Below, piece by piece: positions 51,789 through 60,030 of a stretch of 64,000 bases of DNA. A program made the position numbers and the translations under genes. The notes below the pieces were generated by a model. That model was not told the DNA's origin. It ran no database searches and saw only the letters and a list, made by a program, of their open reading frames with translations. Source of the stretch: G963662675 sp963662675 (GTDB lineage Bacteria; Bacteroidota; Bacteroidia; Bacteroidales; Prolixibacteraceae); the NCBI GenBank assembly GCA_963662675.2, contig CAXXHP010000004.1:1364001-1428000 (forward strand), read 5' to 3'. Position 1 is the first letter of the stretch. The number at the start of each line of letters is the position of its first letter.

Positions 51789-52742
51789 ATGTTATTAAAG
51801 ATTGCACTATTAATATCTATGCTCATTCAAATCGGAGCAGCAAGCATAGCTGTTGGCCTAATACGAAAGACACGATTTAACATCTCTTGGATTCTAATTT
51901 CGGCTAGCTTTGTACTAATGGCTGTCAGGCGTCTTTATGATTTCTCTTCTATTTTCTGGCAATATCAACTATTCTCACAAGAAGACATTAACATTTGGCT
52001 TGGCATCCTCATCTCAGTCCTTATGTTTACCGGTACACTTTTTATCCGTCGCATTTTTAATTTACAGGAACAAATAGATCAATTACGGAAAGAAAACGAA
52101 TCGAAAGTCCTTTCGGCCTTTATTGAGGGAGAAGAAAAGGCTAGGAAGAATCTAGCGCGTGACCTGCACGATGGACTAGGGCCGATACTTTCAACCATTA
52201 AAATGTCAATGAGTGCTGTTGAGATGGAGGACCTTAATCCGAGAACACGAAAAATCATAGAACGATCTGGCATTGCCACCGATGAATCAATCCTCTCCCT
52301 CAAGGAAATATCAAATGACTTAAGTCCGCATTTGCTCACAAATTATGGACTCACAGAAACAATTAGAACCGTTGCTAACCAGAGGTTATGCGATAGCGGA
52401 ACAAAACTTACCTACTCTTCTAAAATTGCAGGCAAGCGTTTCTCAAACAAAATAGAAATCAGCATATACCGTATTATTTCGGAATTACTTACTAACAGCA
52501 TAAAGCATGGCAGCCCAAAAAAAATAACAATAAAACTTAGGGAAGAAAGCGGACAAATACAGCTCAACTATGAAGACAATGGTAAAGGTTTTGATGCGAA
52601 AAAAACAACGAAAAGAGAAGATTATTCAGGCATGGGACTTGACAATATTCAGTCTAGGATAAAGGCTTTAGATGGTTTTTTACATTTGAGCACAGCCCCC
52701 GGGAAAGGATTTTCAATAGACATTCATATTCCAATAAAATAA
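51789..52742 (+). CDS. Sensor histidine kinase, NarX-like (HisKA_3)
   Basis: 317 residues. Two membrane helices (about 5-25 and 70-88) with a very short periplasmic part, a coiled coil, then HisKA_3 with phosphoacceptor His127 in ARDLHDGLGPILSTIK. The HATPase has ELLTNSIKHG, EDNGKGFDAKK and GMGLDNIQSRIKAL. The small sensory region suggests detection within the membrane or by a partner. It is followed 33 nt later by its NarL-type response regulator. Position opposite the UpxY promoter region hints that the pair may govern the polysaccharide locus; this is inference. Confidence 0.93.
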   Translation: MLLKIALLISMLIQIGAASIAVGLIRKTRFNISWILISASFVLMAVRRLYDFSSIFWQYQLFSQEDINIWLGILISVLMFTGTLFIRRIFNLQEQIDQLRKENESKVLSAFIEGEEKARKNLARDLHDGLGPILSTIKMSMSAVEMEDLNPRTRKIIERSGIATDESILSLKEISNDLSPHLLTNYGLTETIRTVANQRLCDSGTKLTYSSKIAGKRFSNKIEISIYRIISELLTNSIKHGSPKKITIKLREESGQIQLNYEDNGKGFDAKKTTKREDYSGMGLDNIQSRIKALDGFLHLSTAPGKGFSIDIHIPIK

Positions 52743-52775
52743 ACAAGTACAATTAGAATGTGAAACATTAAATTC

Positions 52776-53420
52776 ATGAAAAAGATAAATATATTTCTAG
52801 TTGATGATCATTCCCTATTTCGGGAAGGGATACGTTTTTTGCTATCCAATCTGGATTTTATAGGAGAAATATATGAGGCTGAAAATGGCACTCAATTTAT
52901 TAATGAGCTAAAAACACACCATGCAGATGTGGCCTTACTAGATATTGAAATGCCTGAAAAGAATGGCATCACGGCAGCCACAGAAGCAATACAGGTTTGT
53001 CCCAATATTAAAATAATCGCCTTATCCATGTACTCTGATGAAAACTACTATTCTAGCATGATCGAAGCGGGGGCAAGCGGTTTTTTGCTAAAGAATTCAA
53101 AGTTTGCTGAAGTTACGAAAGCGATTAAAGATGTACATGCAGGGAAAAATTATTTCAGCCTTGAAATACTACAATCCATGCTCAATAAAATGAACCACAT
53201 CAATACAAATCCACCTCATGTTGAACTGACAGACCGCGAAACTGAAATACTGGGATTTATCTGTAATGGTTTTTCAAATATTGAGATTGCAAATCAACTG
53301 GAAATAAGTAAACGCACAGTTGACAAACATCGGGAAAACCTGCTTCAAAAAACGCACTCAAAAAATACGGCACACCTAATTATTTATGCCATAAAAAATG
53401 GTTTCTTCAAAGTCATATAG
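52776..53420 (+). CDS. NarL/LuxR-type response regulator
   Basis: 214 residues. Receiver domain with acidic pocket Asp10/Asp11, phosphorylation site Asp56 in VALLDIEMPEKNG and Lys in FLLKNSK; LuxR-type HTH at about 145-205 (LTDRETEILGFICNGFSNIE, KRTVDKHRENLLQKT). Cognate of the upstream kinase. It is the only response regulator in the window. The repeats in the region upstream of the kinase gene are candidate binding sites. Confidence 0.94.
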   Translation: MKKINIFLVDDHSLFREGIRFLLSNLDFIGEIYEAENGTQFINELKTHHADVALLDIEMPEKNGITAATEAIQVCPNIKIIALSMYSDENYYSSMIEAGASGFLLKNSKFAEVTKAIKDVHAGKNYFSLEILQSMLNKMNHINTNPPHVELTDRETEILGFICNGFSNIEIANQLEISKRTVDKHRENLLQKTHSKNTAHLIIYAIKNGFFKVI

Positions 53421-53493
53421 CATTTCCCAAAAGCCAAGCACAACAAAAACATCTCACAGCACCACAAGACATTATAAATACTCCACCCAATAT

Positions 53494-53507
53494 TGACCGA
53501 TTGGTCA
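53494..53507. promoter_or_regulatory. Operator-like palindrome upstream of tetR
   Basis: TGACC-GATT-GGTCA, a perfect dyad 80 nt before the TetR gene start. Shares the TTGACC half-site with the second palindrome. Confidence 0.5.
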
Positions 53508-53560
53508 TTTTGAAAACATTAACACTTTAATTTTTGTTTTTCTCTTTTCTATATTTTAAC

Positions 53561-53582
53561 TTTGACCAAACGTTCAGTCAAA
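53561..53582. promoter_or_regulatory. Second operator-like palindrome overlapping the tetR leader
   Basis: TTTGAC and GTCAAA arms around CAAACGTTCA, which contains AACGTT. It ends 4 nt before the ATG; typical of TetR autoregulatory sites. Confidence 0.6.
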
Positions 53583-53586
53583 AGAG

Positions 53587-54174
53587 ATGCCAAAAAGTTT
53601 AGAACAATTAGAACAGATCCGATCAGAAAAAAGGACTCTGATTATGGAAACATCGCTTAAACTCTTTGCAGAGCAAGGCTTTCATGCTACATCCATTAGT
53701 CAAATCACGAAAAAAGCCGGAATTTCAAAAGGGCTTGTATACAACTATTTCGAAAGTAAAAATGAAATTCTGTCAGAGATCATGAAATGGGCATTTGAAA
53801 ATATATATTCAAATTTTGACTTTAAAAAAGATGGCAGATTAACAATTGTAGAATTCGTTTCCTTTATCCGATTTAGTTTAAGATCATCTGCAGAGAACCG
53901 AACTTTCTGGAAACTTTATTATGCACTAATGTTCCAGCCTCAAATACTCGAATCGTACTCAACACAATATGCCGAAAAAGGACAAAAAATCGCAAAAATG
54001 CTACATGATTATATCATAGAGCAAGGCAGTCCTGATCCTGACAGAGATTTATTTGCTATTTCATCATTAATAAAAGGAGCAACTTTATTAATCGTAAATG
54101 CCCCTGACATGTTCCCTATTGACGACGTGGAAGAAGATACAATCCAGTCATGCTTAAAATTGATTCGTTATTAA
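53587..54174 (+). CDS. TetR/AcrR family transcriptional regulator
   Basis: 195 residues. N-terminal HTH (ATSISQITKKAGISKGLVYN, YFESKNEILSEI) and a ligand-binding C-terminal domain. It is first in an operon with a LolA-like protein, ABC exporter and outer-membrane barrel, and two palindromes sit directly upstream, so it probably represses its own operon until a ligand binds. The inducer is unknown. ATG at 53587 with AAAGAG just before it. Confidence 0.93.
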   Translation: MPKSLEQLEQIRSEKRTLIMETSLKLFAEQGFHATSISQITKKAGISKGLVYNYFESKNEILSEIMKWAFENIYSNFDFKKDGRLTIVEFVSFIRFSLRSSAENRTFWKLYYALMFQPQILESYSTQYAEKGQKIAKMLHDYIIEQGSPDPDRDLFAISSLIKGATLLIVNAPDMFPIDDVEEDTIQSCLKLIRY

Positions 54175-54185
54175 ATAGTAATAAG

Positions 54186-54929
54186 ATGAAAAAAAGTATC
54201 CTGTTTATAGCTTTCCTTTACCTATGTGGCTTTGCCGGAGCCCAAGACATCAAAGAGATTGTACGGCAGGCTGATGAGAAATTTCGGGGCACATCAAGCA
54301 TTGGAACCCTTTCCATGACCATTGAACGCCCCGGATGGTCGCGTACCATTTCTATGAAGAACTGGACTTTGGGGAATGATTACTCCATCATTTACATTAT
54401 TGCACCGGCCAAAGAAAAAGGGCAAGTATTCCTGAAAAGGAAAAATGAAATGTGGAACTGGGTTCCCAGCATCGAAAGAATGATCAAAATCCCCCCCTCC
54501 ATGATGATGCAGTCGTGGATGGGATCTGATTTTACGAACGATGACCTTGTGCAAGAATCATCACTGGTCAAAGATTACGAACACAGCTTACTAGGCGAAG
54601 ATATCATTGAAGATTACCCTTGTTATAAAATTGAGCTCATTCCAAATGAAGATGCTGCCGTTGTTTGGGGGAAAATACTCATGTGGATTAGCAAGGATGA
54701 GTTGCTGTGGTTAAAAGCTGAGTTTTACGATGAAGACGACTTCCTGATTAATACCGAGATCCTAACAGACATTAAAAGGATGGATGATCGTATTATCCCT
54801 ACTCGCATGGAAATGATTCCTGAGGATAAACCCGGACAAAAAACCGTTATGATTTTTGAGGAAATTGATTTTGATGTTGATATTGATGAAAACTTTTTTT
54901 CAATCCAGAATATTAAAAAAATTCGATAA
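54186..54929 (+). CDS. Outer membrane lipoprotein-sorting (LolA-like) protein
   Basis: 247 residues from the ATG at 54186 (MKKSILFIAFLYLCGFAGAQ signal peptide); a start inside tetR is rejected. The conserved family blocks are TIERPGWSRTISMKNWTLG, YSIIYIIAPAKEKGQVFLKR, MWNWVPSIERMIKIPPSMMM and QSWMGSDFTNDDLV. The LolA/LolB-like fold carries hydrophobic ligands through the periplasm. With the two permeases and ATPase it suggests a lipid or lipoprotein trafficking system to the outer membrane. It is not the canonical LolA. Confidence 0.88.
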   Translation: MKKSILFIAFLYLCGFAGAQDIKEIVRQADEKFRGTSSIGTLSMTIERPGWSRTISMKNWTLGNDYSIIYIIAPAKEKGQVFLKRKNEMWNWVPSIERMIKIPPSMMMQSWMGSDFTNDDLVQESSLVKDYEHSLLGEDIIEDYPCYKIELIPNEDAAVVWGKILMWISKDELLWLKAEFYDEDDFLINTEILTDIKRMDDRIIPTRMEMIPEDKPGQKTVMIFEEIDFDVDIDENFFSIQNIKKIR

Positions 54930-54959
54930 GCCATTTTAAATTAAAATCCATTAAAAGGC

Positions 54960-56180
54960 ATGACTACAAACTTAAAAATAGCCTGGCGAAATCTTTGGCG
55001 TAACAAACGCCGAACGCTGATTACAGTCGCATCGATTTTCTTTGGCGTTTTATTTTCTGCCTATATGACCTCCATGCAAGAAGGGTCCTATGAAAAAATG
55101 GTTGATATGGTGGTGAAATATTATTCCGGCTACATGCAGGTTCACCACGAAGATTTTTGGGACAACCAGACCATAAACAACACATTTGAACAGGATAAAG
55201 CCCTTGAAGAACAACTATTGGAAAATAAGGATGTTGATTTTGTGATACCACGACTTGAATCATTCGCGTTAGCCTCATCAGACGAACTCACCAAGGTAAT
55301 TATGGTTACGGGTATTTCTCCGGCAGAAGAAAACCAGCTTACATCGTTGGCTGACAATGTGGTGGAAGGGAATTACCTAACTGAAGACGATCAAGGAATA
55401 CTAATTGGGCAAGGGCTTGCCGATTATCTTAAACTAGGAATTAGCGACACGCTGGTGATGATCAGCCAAGGATACCACGGCGTTAGTGCTGCTGCTAAAT
55501 ATCCGATCAGGGGCATCATCAAACATGTTTCCCCGGAGATTAACAAAATTGTTGTTTACATGGAACTTAGCAACTGTCAGGATTATTATTCAGCTTACGA
55601 CCGACTAACATCTCTGGTTGTCAATGTAAAAGATCTGGACGATCTGCCACATGTTTTGAAAGAATTAAAAAGTAGCATTTCTTCGCCCTTCTCTGTTATG
55701 AGCTGGGAAGAAATGTCACCCGAAATGGTACAACAAATTGAGAGTGACCGAGCTGGCGGAATTATTATGAAAGCCATACTTTATCTGGTTATCGGGTTTG
55801 GCATACTGGGCACAATTATGATGATGATTGCTGAACGAAAACGCGAATTTGGCGTGATGGTTGCCATCGGCATGCAACGTTTCAAACTATCGTATATTCT
55901 GATGTACGAAACAATCCTAATCGGCATGATAGGATCCATAGCTGGGTTAGCCATTAGCATTCCATTGCTTTCAATACAAGCAAAATACCCCATACCGCTA
56001 ACTGGACAAGCCGCTCAGCTTATGGAGGAATACGGCTTTGAACCTTATATGTTTTTCTCACTGACCCCTTCTGTCTTTTGGCAGCAAGCACTCACGGTCT
56101 TTATTATCACGCTGGTAATCGCCATTTATCCGATTATTTCAGCAAAGCGATTTAAATTAATCCCAGCCTTACACTCCTAA
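54960..56180 (+). CDS. ABC transporter permease, FtsX/LolC-like (first)
   Basis: 406 residues. N-terminal WRNLWRNKRRTLITVASIFF helix, a large periplasmic MacB-PCD-type domain (about 45-260), and three C-terminal helices of the FtsX domain (ILYLVIGFGILGTIMMMIAE and following). Type VII (MacB-like mechanotransmission) superfamily. It lies 30 nt after the LolA-like gene and 10 nt before the second permease; the two likely form a heterodimer. Confidence 0.9.
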   Translation: MTTNLKIAWRNLWRNKRRTLITVASIFFGVLFSAYMTSMQEGSYEKMVDMVVKYYSGYMQVHHEDFWDNQTINNTFEQDKALEEQLLENKDVDFVIPRLESFALASSDELTKVIMVTGISPAEENQLTSLADNVVEGNYLTEDDQGILIGQGLADYLKLGISDTLVMISQGYHGVSAAAKYPIRGIIKHVSPEINKIVVYMELSNCQDYYSAYDRLTSLVVNVKDLDDLPHVLKELKSSISSPFSVMSWEEMSPEMVQQIESDRAGGIIMKAILYLVIGFGILGTIMMMIAERKREFGVMVAIGMQRFKLSYILMYETILIGMIGSIAGLAISIPLLSIQAKYPIPLTGQAAQLMEEYGFEPYMFFSLTPSVFWQQALTVFIITLVIAIYPIISAKRFKLIPALHS

Positions 56181-56190
56181 TAAATAAGAT

Positions 56191-57408
56191 ATGATTGCAG
56201 CAGTAGCATGGCGAAATATTTGGCGAAACCCAATCCGCTCAGGTGTCATCATCACCGCCATTACCATTGGAATGTTCGCAGGTGTATTTACGACCACCTT
56301 CACACAAGGTTGGATGAACCAACGACTGGAAGCCGGAGTTGGCACTGAGGTTTCACACATCCAGGTGCATCATCCGGAATATCGCGAGAATTATGACATT
56401 TCAAAAAGTATTCCCAACGGAATAGAGCTGGCAAACGAACTGGCAACCCATCCAAACATTGACGGAGTAAGCCCGCGAGTAACGATCCAGTCAATGGTAG
56501 CCTCTGCCGAAACCGGAATGGGCGTAAAAATTATGGGAATCATTCCTGAAAAAGAAAAGCAAGTAACCAATTTGACCGATTTCATTTCTGAAGGAGATTA
56601 TTTTGAGAGCGTCAGCAAAAACCCAATAATTATTGGACAAAAGCTTGCCGAGGAATTAAATGTAAGACTGCGTTCAAAGATTATTATCACCCTACAGGAT
56701 TTAAACGGAGATATCACCAGTGGAGCCTTTCGGGTATGTGGCATCTTCGACACGTCAAACGGCATTTTTGAATCAGCCAACGTGTTTGTAAAATATGATG
56801 ACCTTGCACAATTGGGCGTTTTGAAAGATGGTGTGGCGCATGAAATAATCATTCACTTGAAAGATCCCGATTTAATAGAAACAGAAACAGTGGAAATACG
56901 AAGTCAGCTTGCGGGGTTGGAAGTTCTCAATTGGAAAGAGCTGGTTCCGGAACTTGGCTATCTGAATGAAATGGGAAACCTCTATACAATCATCATTATT
57001 GTGATTATTTTACTGGCACTAGGGTTTGGCATTGTCAACACTATGTTGATGGTCGTAATGGAACGGGTAAAAGAGATCGGTATGTTAATGGCTATTGGCA
57101 TGGGTAAACTTCGGATTTTTACCATGCTCATGCTGGAGACAATCCTACTCACCTTAACCGGTGGTCTTATTGGCATTATACTAGGGGTAGCAACAACCGT
57201 TGCGTTTAAAAACCGAGGTATTAACTTATCCATCTATGCTGAGGGGCTGGAAGATTTTGGCTATTCATCCCATGTTTACCCATCCATAGAAACATCCATG
57301 ATCGCCATTATTGTATTAATGGTTATTGTGACGGGGGTTATCGCATCCGTGTATCCTGCCAGAAAGGCTTTAAAATATAACCCGGCAGAGGCCATCCGGA
57401 CTGAATAA
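56191..57408 (+). CDS. ABC transporter permease, FtsX/LolE-like (second)
   Basis: 405 residues, same plan: WRNIWRNPIRSGVIITAITI helix, periplasmic domain, then ALGFGIVNTMLMVVMERVKE, the coupling-helix region GMLMAIGMGKLRIFTMLMLE and a C-terminal helix. Starts like the first permease, so the pair arose by duplication. A heterodimer LolC/E-type core with the ATPase downstream is expected. Confidence 0.9.
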   Translation: MIAAVAWRNIWRNPIRSGVIITAITIGMFAGVFTTTFTQGWMNQRLEAGVGTEVSHIQVHHPEYRENYDISKSIPNGIELANELATHPNIDGVSPRVTIQSMVASAETGMGVKIMGIIPEKEKQVTNLTDFISEGDYFESVSKNPIIIGQKLAEELNVRLRSKIIITLQDLNGDITSGAFRVCGIFDTSNGIFESANVFVKYDDLAQLGVLKDGVAHEIIIHLKDPDLIETETVEIRSQLAGLEVLNWKELVPELGYLNEMGNLYTIIIIVIILLALGFGIVNTMLMVVMERVKEIGMLMAIGMGKLRIFTMLMLETILLTLTGGLIGIILGVATTVAFKNRGINLSIYAEGLEDFGYSSHVYPSIETSMIAIIVLMVIVTGVIASVYPARKALKYNPAEAIRTE

Positions 57409-57437
57409 AATTGTAAAAACCGCTCAACTCAATAGTT

Positions 57438-58124
57438 ATGAAAATCATCGAAATAAAAGACTTGTATAAAACCTATAAAGATTCTGAAATTGAGGTTCAC
57501 GCAGTTAATGGAGTTGATCTGCAAATTGAAGAAGGTGAGTTTACTGCAATTGTCGGTCCATCGGGTTCCGGAAAAACGACATTGCTCAACATGCTTGGTG
57601 GACTCGATCAGCCTTCCTCCGGATATATCCACATTAATAGCACAGATATGGGAACTTTAAAACCTTCCCAATTAATTGATTTCAGAATGAGAAACATTGG
57701 GTTTGTTTTTCAATCGTATAACCTCATACCCGTTCTTACAGCAAAGGAGAATGTTGAATTTGTGATGCATCTGCAAGGTCGACCAAAACAAGAAAGGGAA
57801 ACCCGAACCATGGAACTTCTGGAAACTGTAGGATTGAAGGGACGAGAAAACAGTCGCCCCTCAAAGCTTTCAGGCGGACAACAACAGCGTGTTGCTGTAG
57901 CCAGAGCTTTGGCCTCAAAACCCCGTTTTGTGCTCGCCGATGAACCCACTGCAAATCTCGATTCCAAATCAACGGAGAACCTGCTCGACATCATGGAAGA
58001 ATTGAACCGTAAAGAAAGCACCACGTTCATCTTTAGCACTCACGACCAACGTGTTGTCAATAAAGCACGCCGGGTAATTACTTTAGAAGATGGTAAAATA
58101 ATAAGCGATATTAGAAAAGATTAA
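57438..58124 (+). CDS. ABC transporter ATP-binding protein, LolD/MacB type
   Basis: 228 residues. Walker A GPSGSGKTT (40-48), Q-loop Gln92, signature LSGGQQQR (144-151), Walker B VLADEP (165-170) and switch His in STHDQRVV. Closest group is the LolD/MacB/YtrE family that pairs with FtsX-type permeases. Powers the two upstream permeases. The CAP-domain gene follows after 3 nt. Confidence 0.94.
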   Translation: MKIIEIKDLYKTYKDSEIEVHAVNGVDLQIEEGEFTAIVGPSGSGKTTLLNMLGGLDQPSSGYIHINSTDMGTLKPSQLIDFRMRNIGFVFQSYNLIPVLTAKENVEFVMHLQGRPKQERETRTMELLETVGLKGRENSRPSKLSGGQQQRVAVARALASKPRFVLADEPTANLDSKSTENLLDIMEELNRKESTTFIFSTHDQRVVNKARRVITLEDGKIISDIRKD

Positions 58125-58127
58125 AAA

Positions 58128-58793
58128 ATGAATTCAATCAAATTCATCCTTATTACACTATTGATATCTGTTGTTTTTCTTGTAAAAGCAGAACAATGGC
58201 CAGATACTCTCAATACGGCTAAAAATGTCAATTATCTGGAGCAAGTCGAAAAGGATGTAATTTTCGAATTGAATAAAGTGAGAAGCAATCCTTCAAGATA
58301 TGCAGATGAAGCCTTGTCTCCTTTGCTGGATGCCTATCAGGGAAAAACGCTCACATTCCCCGGACAAATTCCAATTATTACACAGGAAGGGAAAGAGGCT
58401 CTGGAAGAATGCATCCGTTTGCTTAGTCAAACCAAAGCATTACCCCTTCTTTTTCCCTCATCCGGACTAACTGATGCCGCAATAACTTTAGCAAATGAAC
58501 AGGAAAAACACGGTGGACTTGGACATATTGGAAGAGACGGAAGCACTCCTAGAAACAGAGTCGAAAAAATTGGAGACTGGTCGGGAAATATGGCTGAGAA
58601 TATCACTTACGGTAGTGCAACGGCTTTTCAGGTAGTTGCAAATCTATTGATTGATGATGGCGTACCCAACCGAAGTCATCGTATCAATATTCTAAATGAA
58701 ACCTTTAAAGTTATTGGCGTTGCAGAAAGAGGACATCCTGACTACAATCATGTTTGTGTAATGGATTTTGCAACAACTTTTAAACGCAAATAG
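58128..58793 (+). CDS. CAP-domain (SCP/PR1-like) secreted protein
   Basis: 221 residues with a signal peptide (1-22). CAP core with VEKDVIFELNKVRSNPSRYA, AITLANEQEKHGGLGHIGRD and DWSGNMAENITYGSA, then HRINILNETFKVIGVAERGH; the two His and the Glu of the CAP cavity are visible. Bacterial CAP proteins are extracytoplasmic and may bind lipids or act as hydrolases; lipid binding would suit the transporter context. Starts 3 nt after the ATPase stop, ends 1 nt before the next start, so coupled. Confidence 0.88.
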   Translation: MNSIKFILITLLISVVFLVKAEQWPDTLNTAKNVNYLEQVEKDVIFELNKVRSNPSRYADEALSPLLDAYQGKTLTFPGQIPIITQEGKEALEECIRLLSQTKALPLLFPSSGLTDAAITLANEQEKHGGLGHIGRDGSTPRNRVEKIGDWSGNMAENITYGSATAFQVVANLLIDDGVPNRSHRINILNETFKVIGVAERGHPDYNHVCVMDFATTFKRK

Positions 58794-58794
58794 G

Positions 58795-59958
58795 ATGAGA
58801 ATAATACTTAGCACCTTCTTGATATTTCTTGCTGTAAGCACAATGGCTCAGGAAAGCAATGTTAGCATAAACGGTTATGTAAAAGATCTGTTTATGCTTT
58901 ATCATCCCAAACAAGACATTTCCGAAATTGATAACAACATACTCACAACAAACACCATTCACAACAGGCTAAATTTTAAATGGTATACCTCCGATCAAAT
59001 AACGACTGTTGTGGAAATGCGCAACCGGATACTAATGGGTTCACTTATCTCATCTTATCCTGAATACCAAAATACCTTAGGATCTGACAACGGCTATTTT
59101 GACCTTTCCTTCATTCCTATAGATGGAGGCAGTTGGTTTATGCACTCTATGATAGACAGGGCGTATGTTGATTGGTCCAACGGGAACTGGCAGGTTAGAG
59201 TTGGGCGCCAGCGTATTAACTGGGGCATTAATTTAGTTTGGAATCCCAATGATGTTTTTAACTCCTTCTCCTATTTCGATTTTGACTACGAAGAACGTCC
59301 AGGTACCGACGCAATCAAGATTCAATACTATACCGGACTGACCTCTTCAGCCGAGCTAATATATAAACTTGGTGAAAATGAGAAGAGCATGGGACTCGCT
59401 GGTTTGTTTCGTTTTTCCAAATGGGCTTACGACTTCCAACTAATGGGAGGATGGATAGGCTATGATTATACAATTGGGGGAGGTTGGGCCGGAGATATTT
59501 GGGGAGCCGGTTTTCGAGGCGAGTTAACCCATTTCATTCCCAGAGATAGTGATTCAGGATCTGAAAAAGCCACTACTGCCTCTTTTTCTGCCGATTACAC
59601 TTTCCAAAACTCCTTATACATTCACTCCGGACTGCTTTATAATAGCCATGGAGAAACAGGCAAAGCCGGTGGACGCAACCTGCTGTTTAATTCCGACATG
59701 TCAGCTAAATACTTGTCATTTGCAAAATATTCACTATTTGGACAAGTTTCTTTCCCAATAAATCCCTTATTAAGTTCCAGTCTTTCAGGGATAATTAACC
59801 CTAGTGATGGCTCCCTATATTTTGGTCCTTCACTTGGTTATTCTTTACATGACAACCTTGAACTCATGTTAACCGGACAACTTTTTTACGGTGAAACAGA
59901 TAGCGAATTTGGGGATATTGGACAATTGCTTTTCTCAAGAATACGGTGGAGTTTTTGA
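58795..59958 (+). CDS. Outer-membrane beta-barrel protein (putative exporter partner)
   Basis: 387 residues from the ATG at 58795 (MRIILSTFLIFLAVSTMAQE signal peptide), one base after the CAP gene stop. Alternating amphipathic strands rich in Tyr/Trp/Gly and a C-terminal Phe (LLFSRIRWSF) mark an outer-membrane barrel. WQVRVGRQRINWGINLVWNP and FDYEERPGTDAIKIQYY recall barrel proteins (DUF1302-like) that accompany LolA-like proteins and exporters. Last gene of the TetR operon. The substrate is unknown. Confidence 0.75.
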   Translation: MRIILSTFLIFLAVSTMAQESNVSINGYVKDLFMLYHPKQDISEIDNNILTTNTIHNRLNFKWYTSDQITTVVEMRNRILMGSLISSYPEYQNTLGSDNGYFDLSFIPIDGGSWFMHSMIDRAYVDWSNGNWQVRVGRQRINWGINLVWNPNDVFNSFSYFDFDYEERPGTDAIKIQYYTGLTSSAELIYKLGENEKSMGLAGLFRFSKWAYDFQLMGGWIGYDYTIGGGWAGDIWGAGFRGELTHFIPRDSDSGSEKATTASFSADYTFQNSLYIHSGLLYNSHGETGKAGGRNLLFNSDMSAKYLSFAKYSLFGQVSFPINPLLSSSLSGIINPSDGSLYFGPSLGYSLHDNLELMLTGQLFYGETDSEFGDIGQLLFSRIRWSF

Positions 59959-60030
59959 TCGACTGCCTTGGTATTCAATTTTTCACTATTTTCACCATTG
60001 AAAAGGAATAATCCCAAGTTGTAGTAAAAG

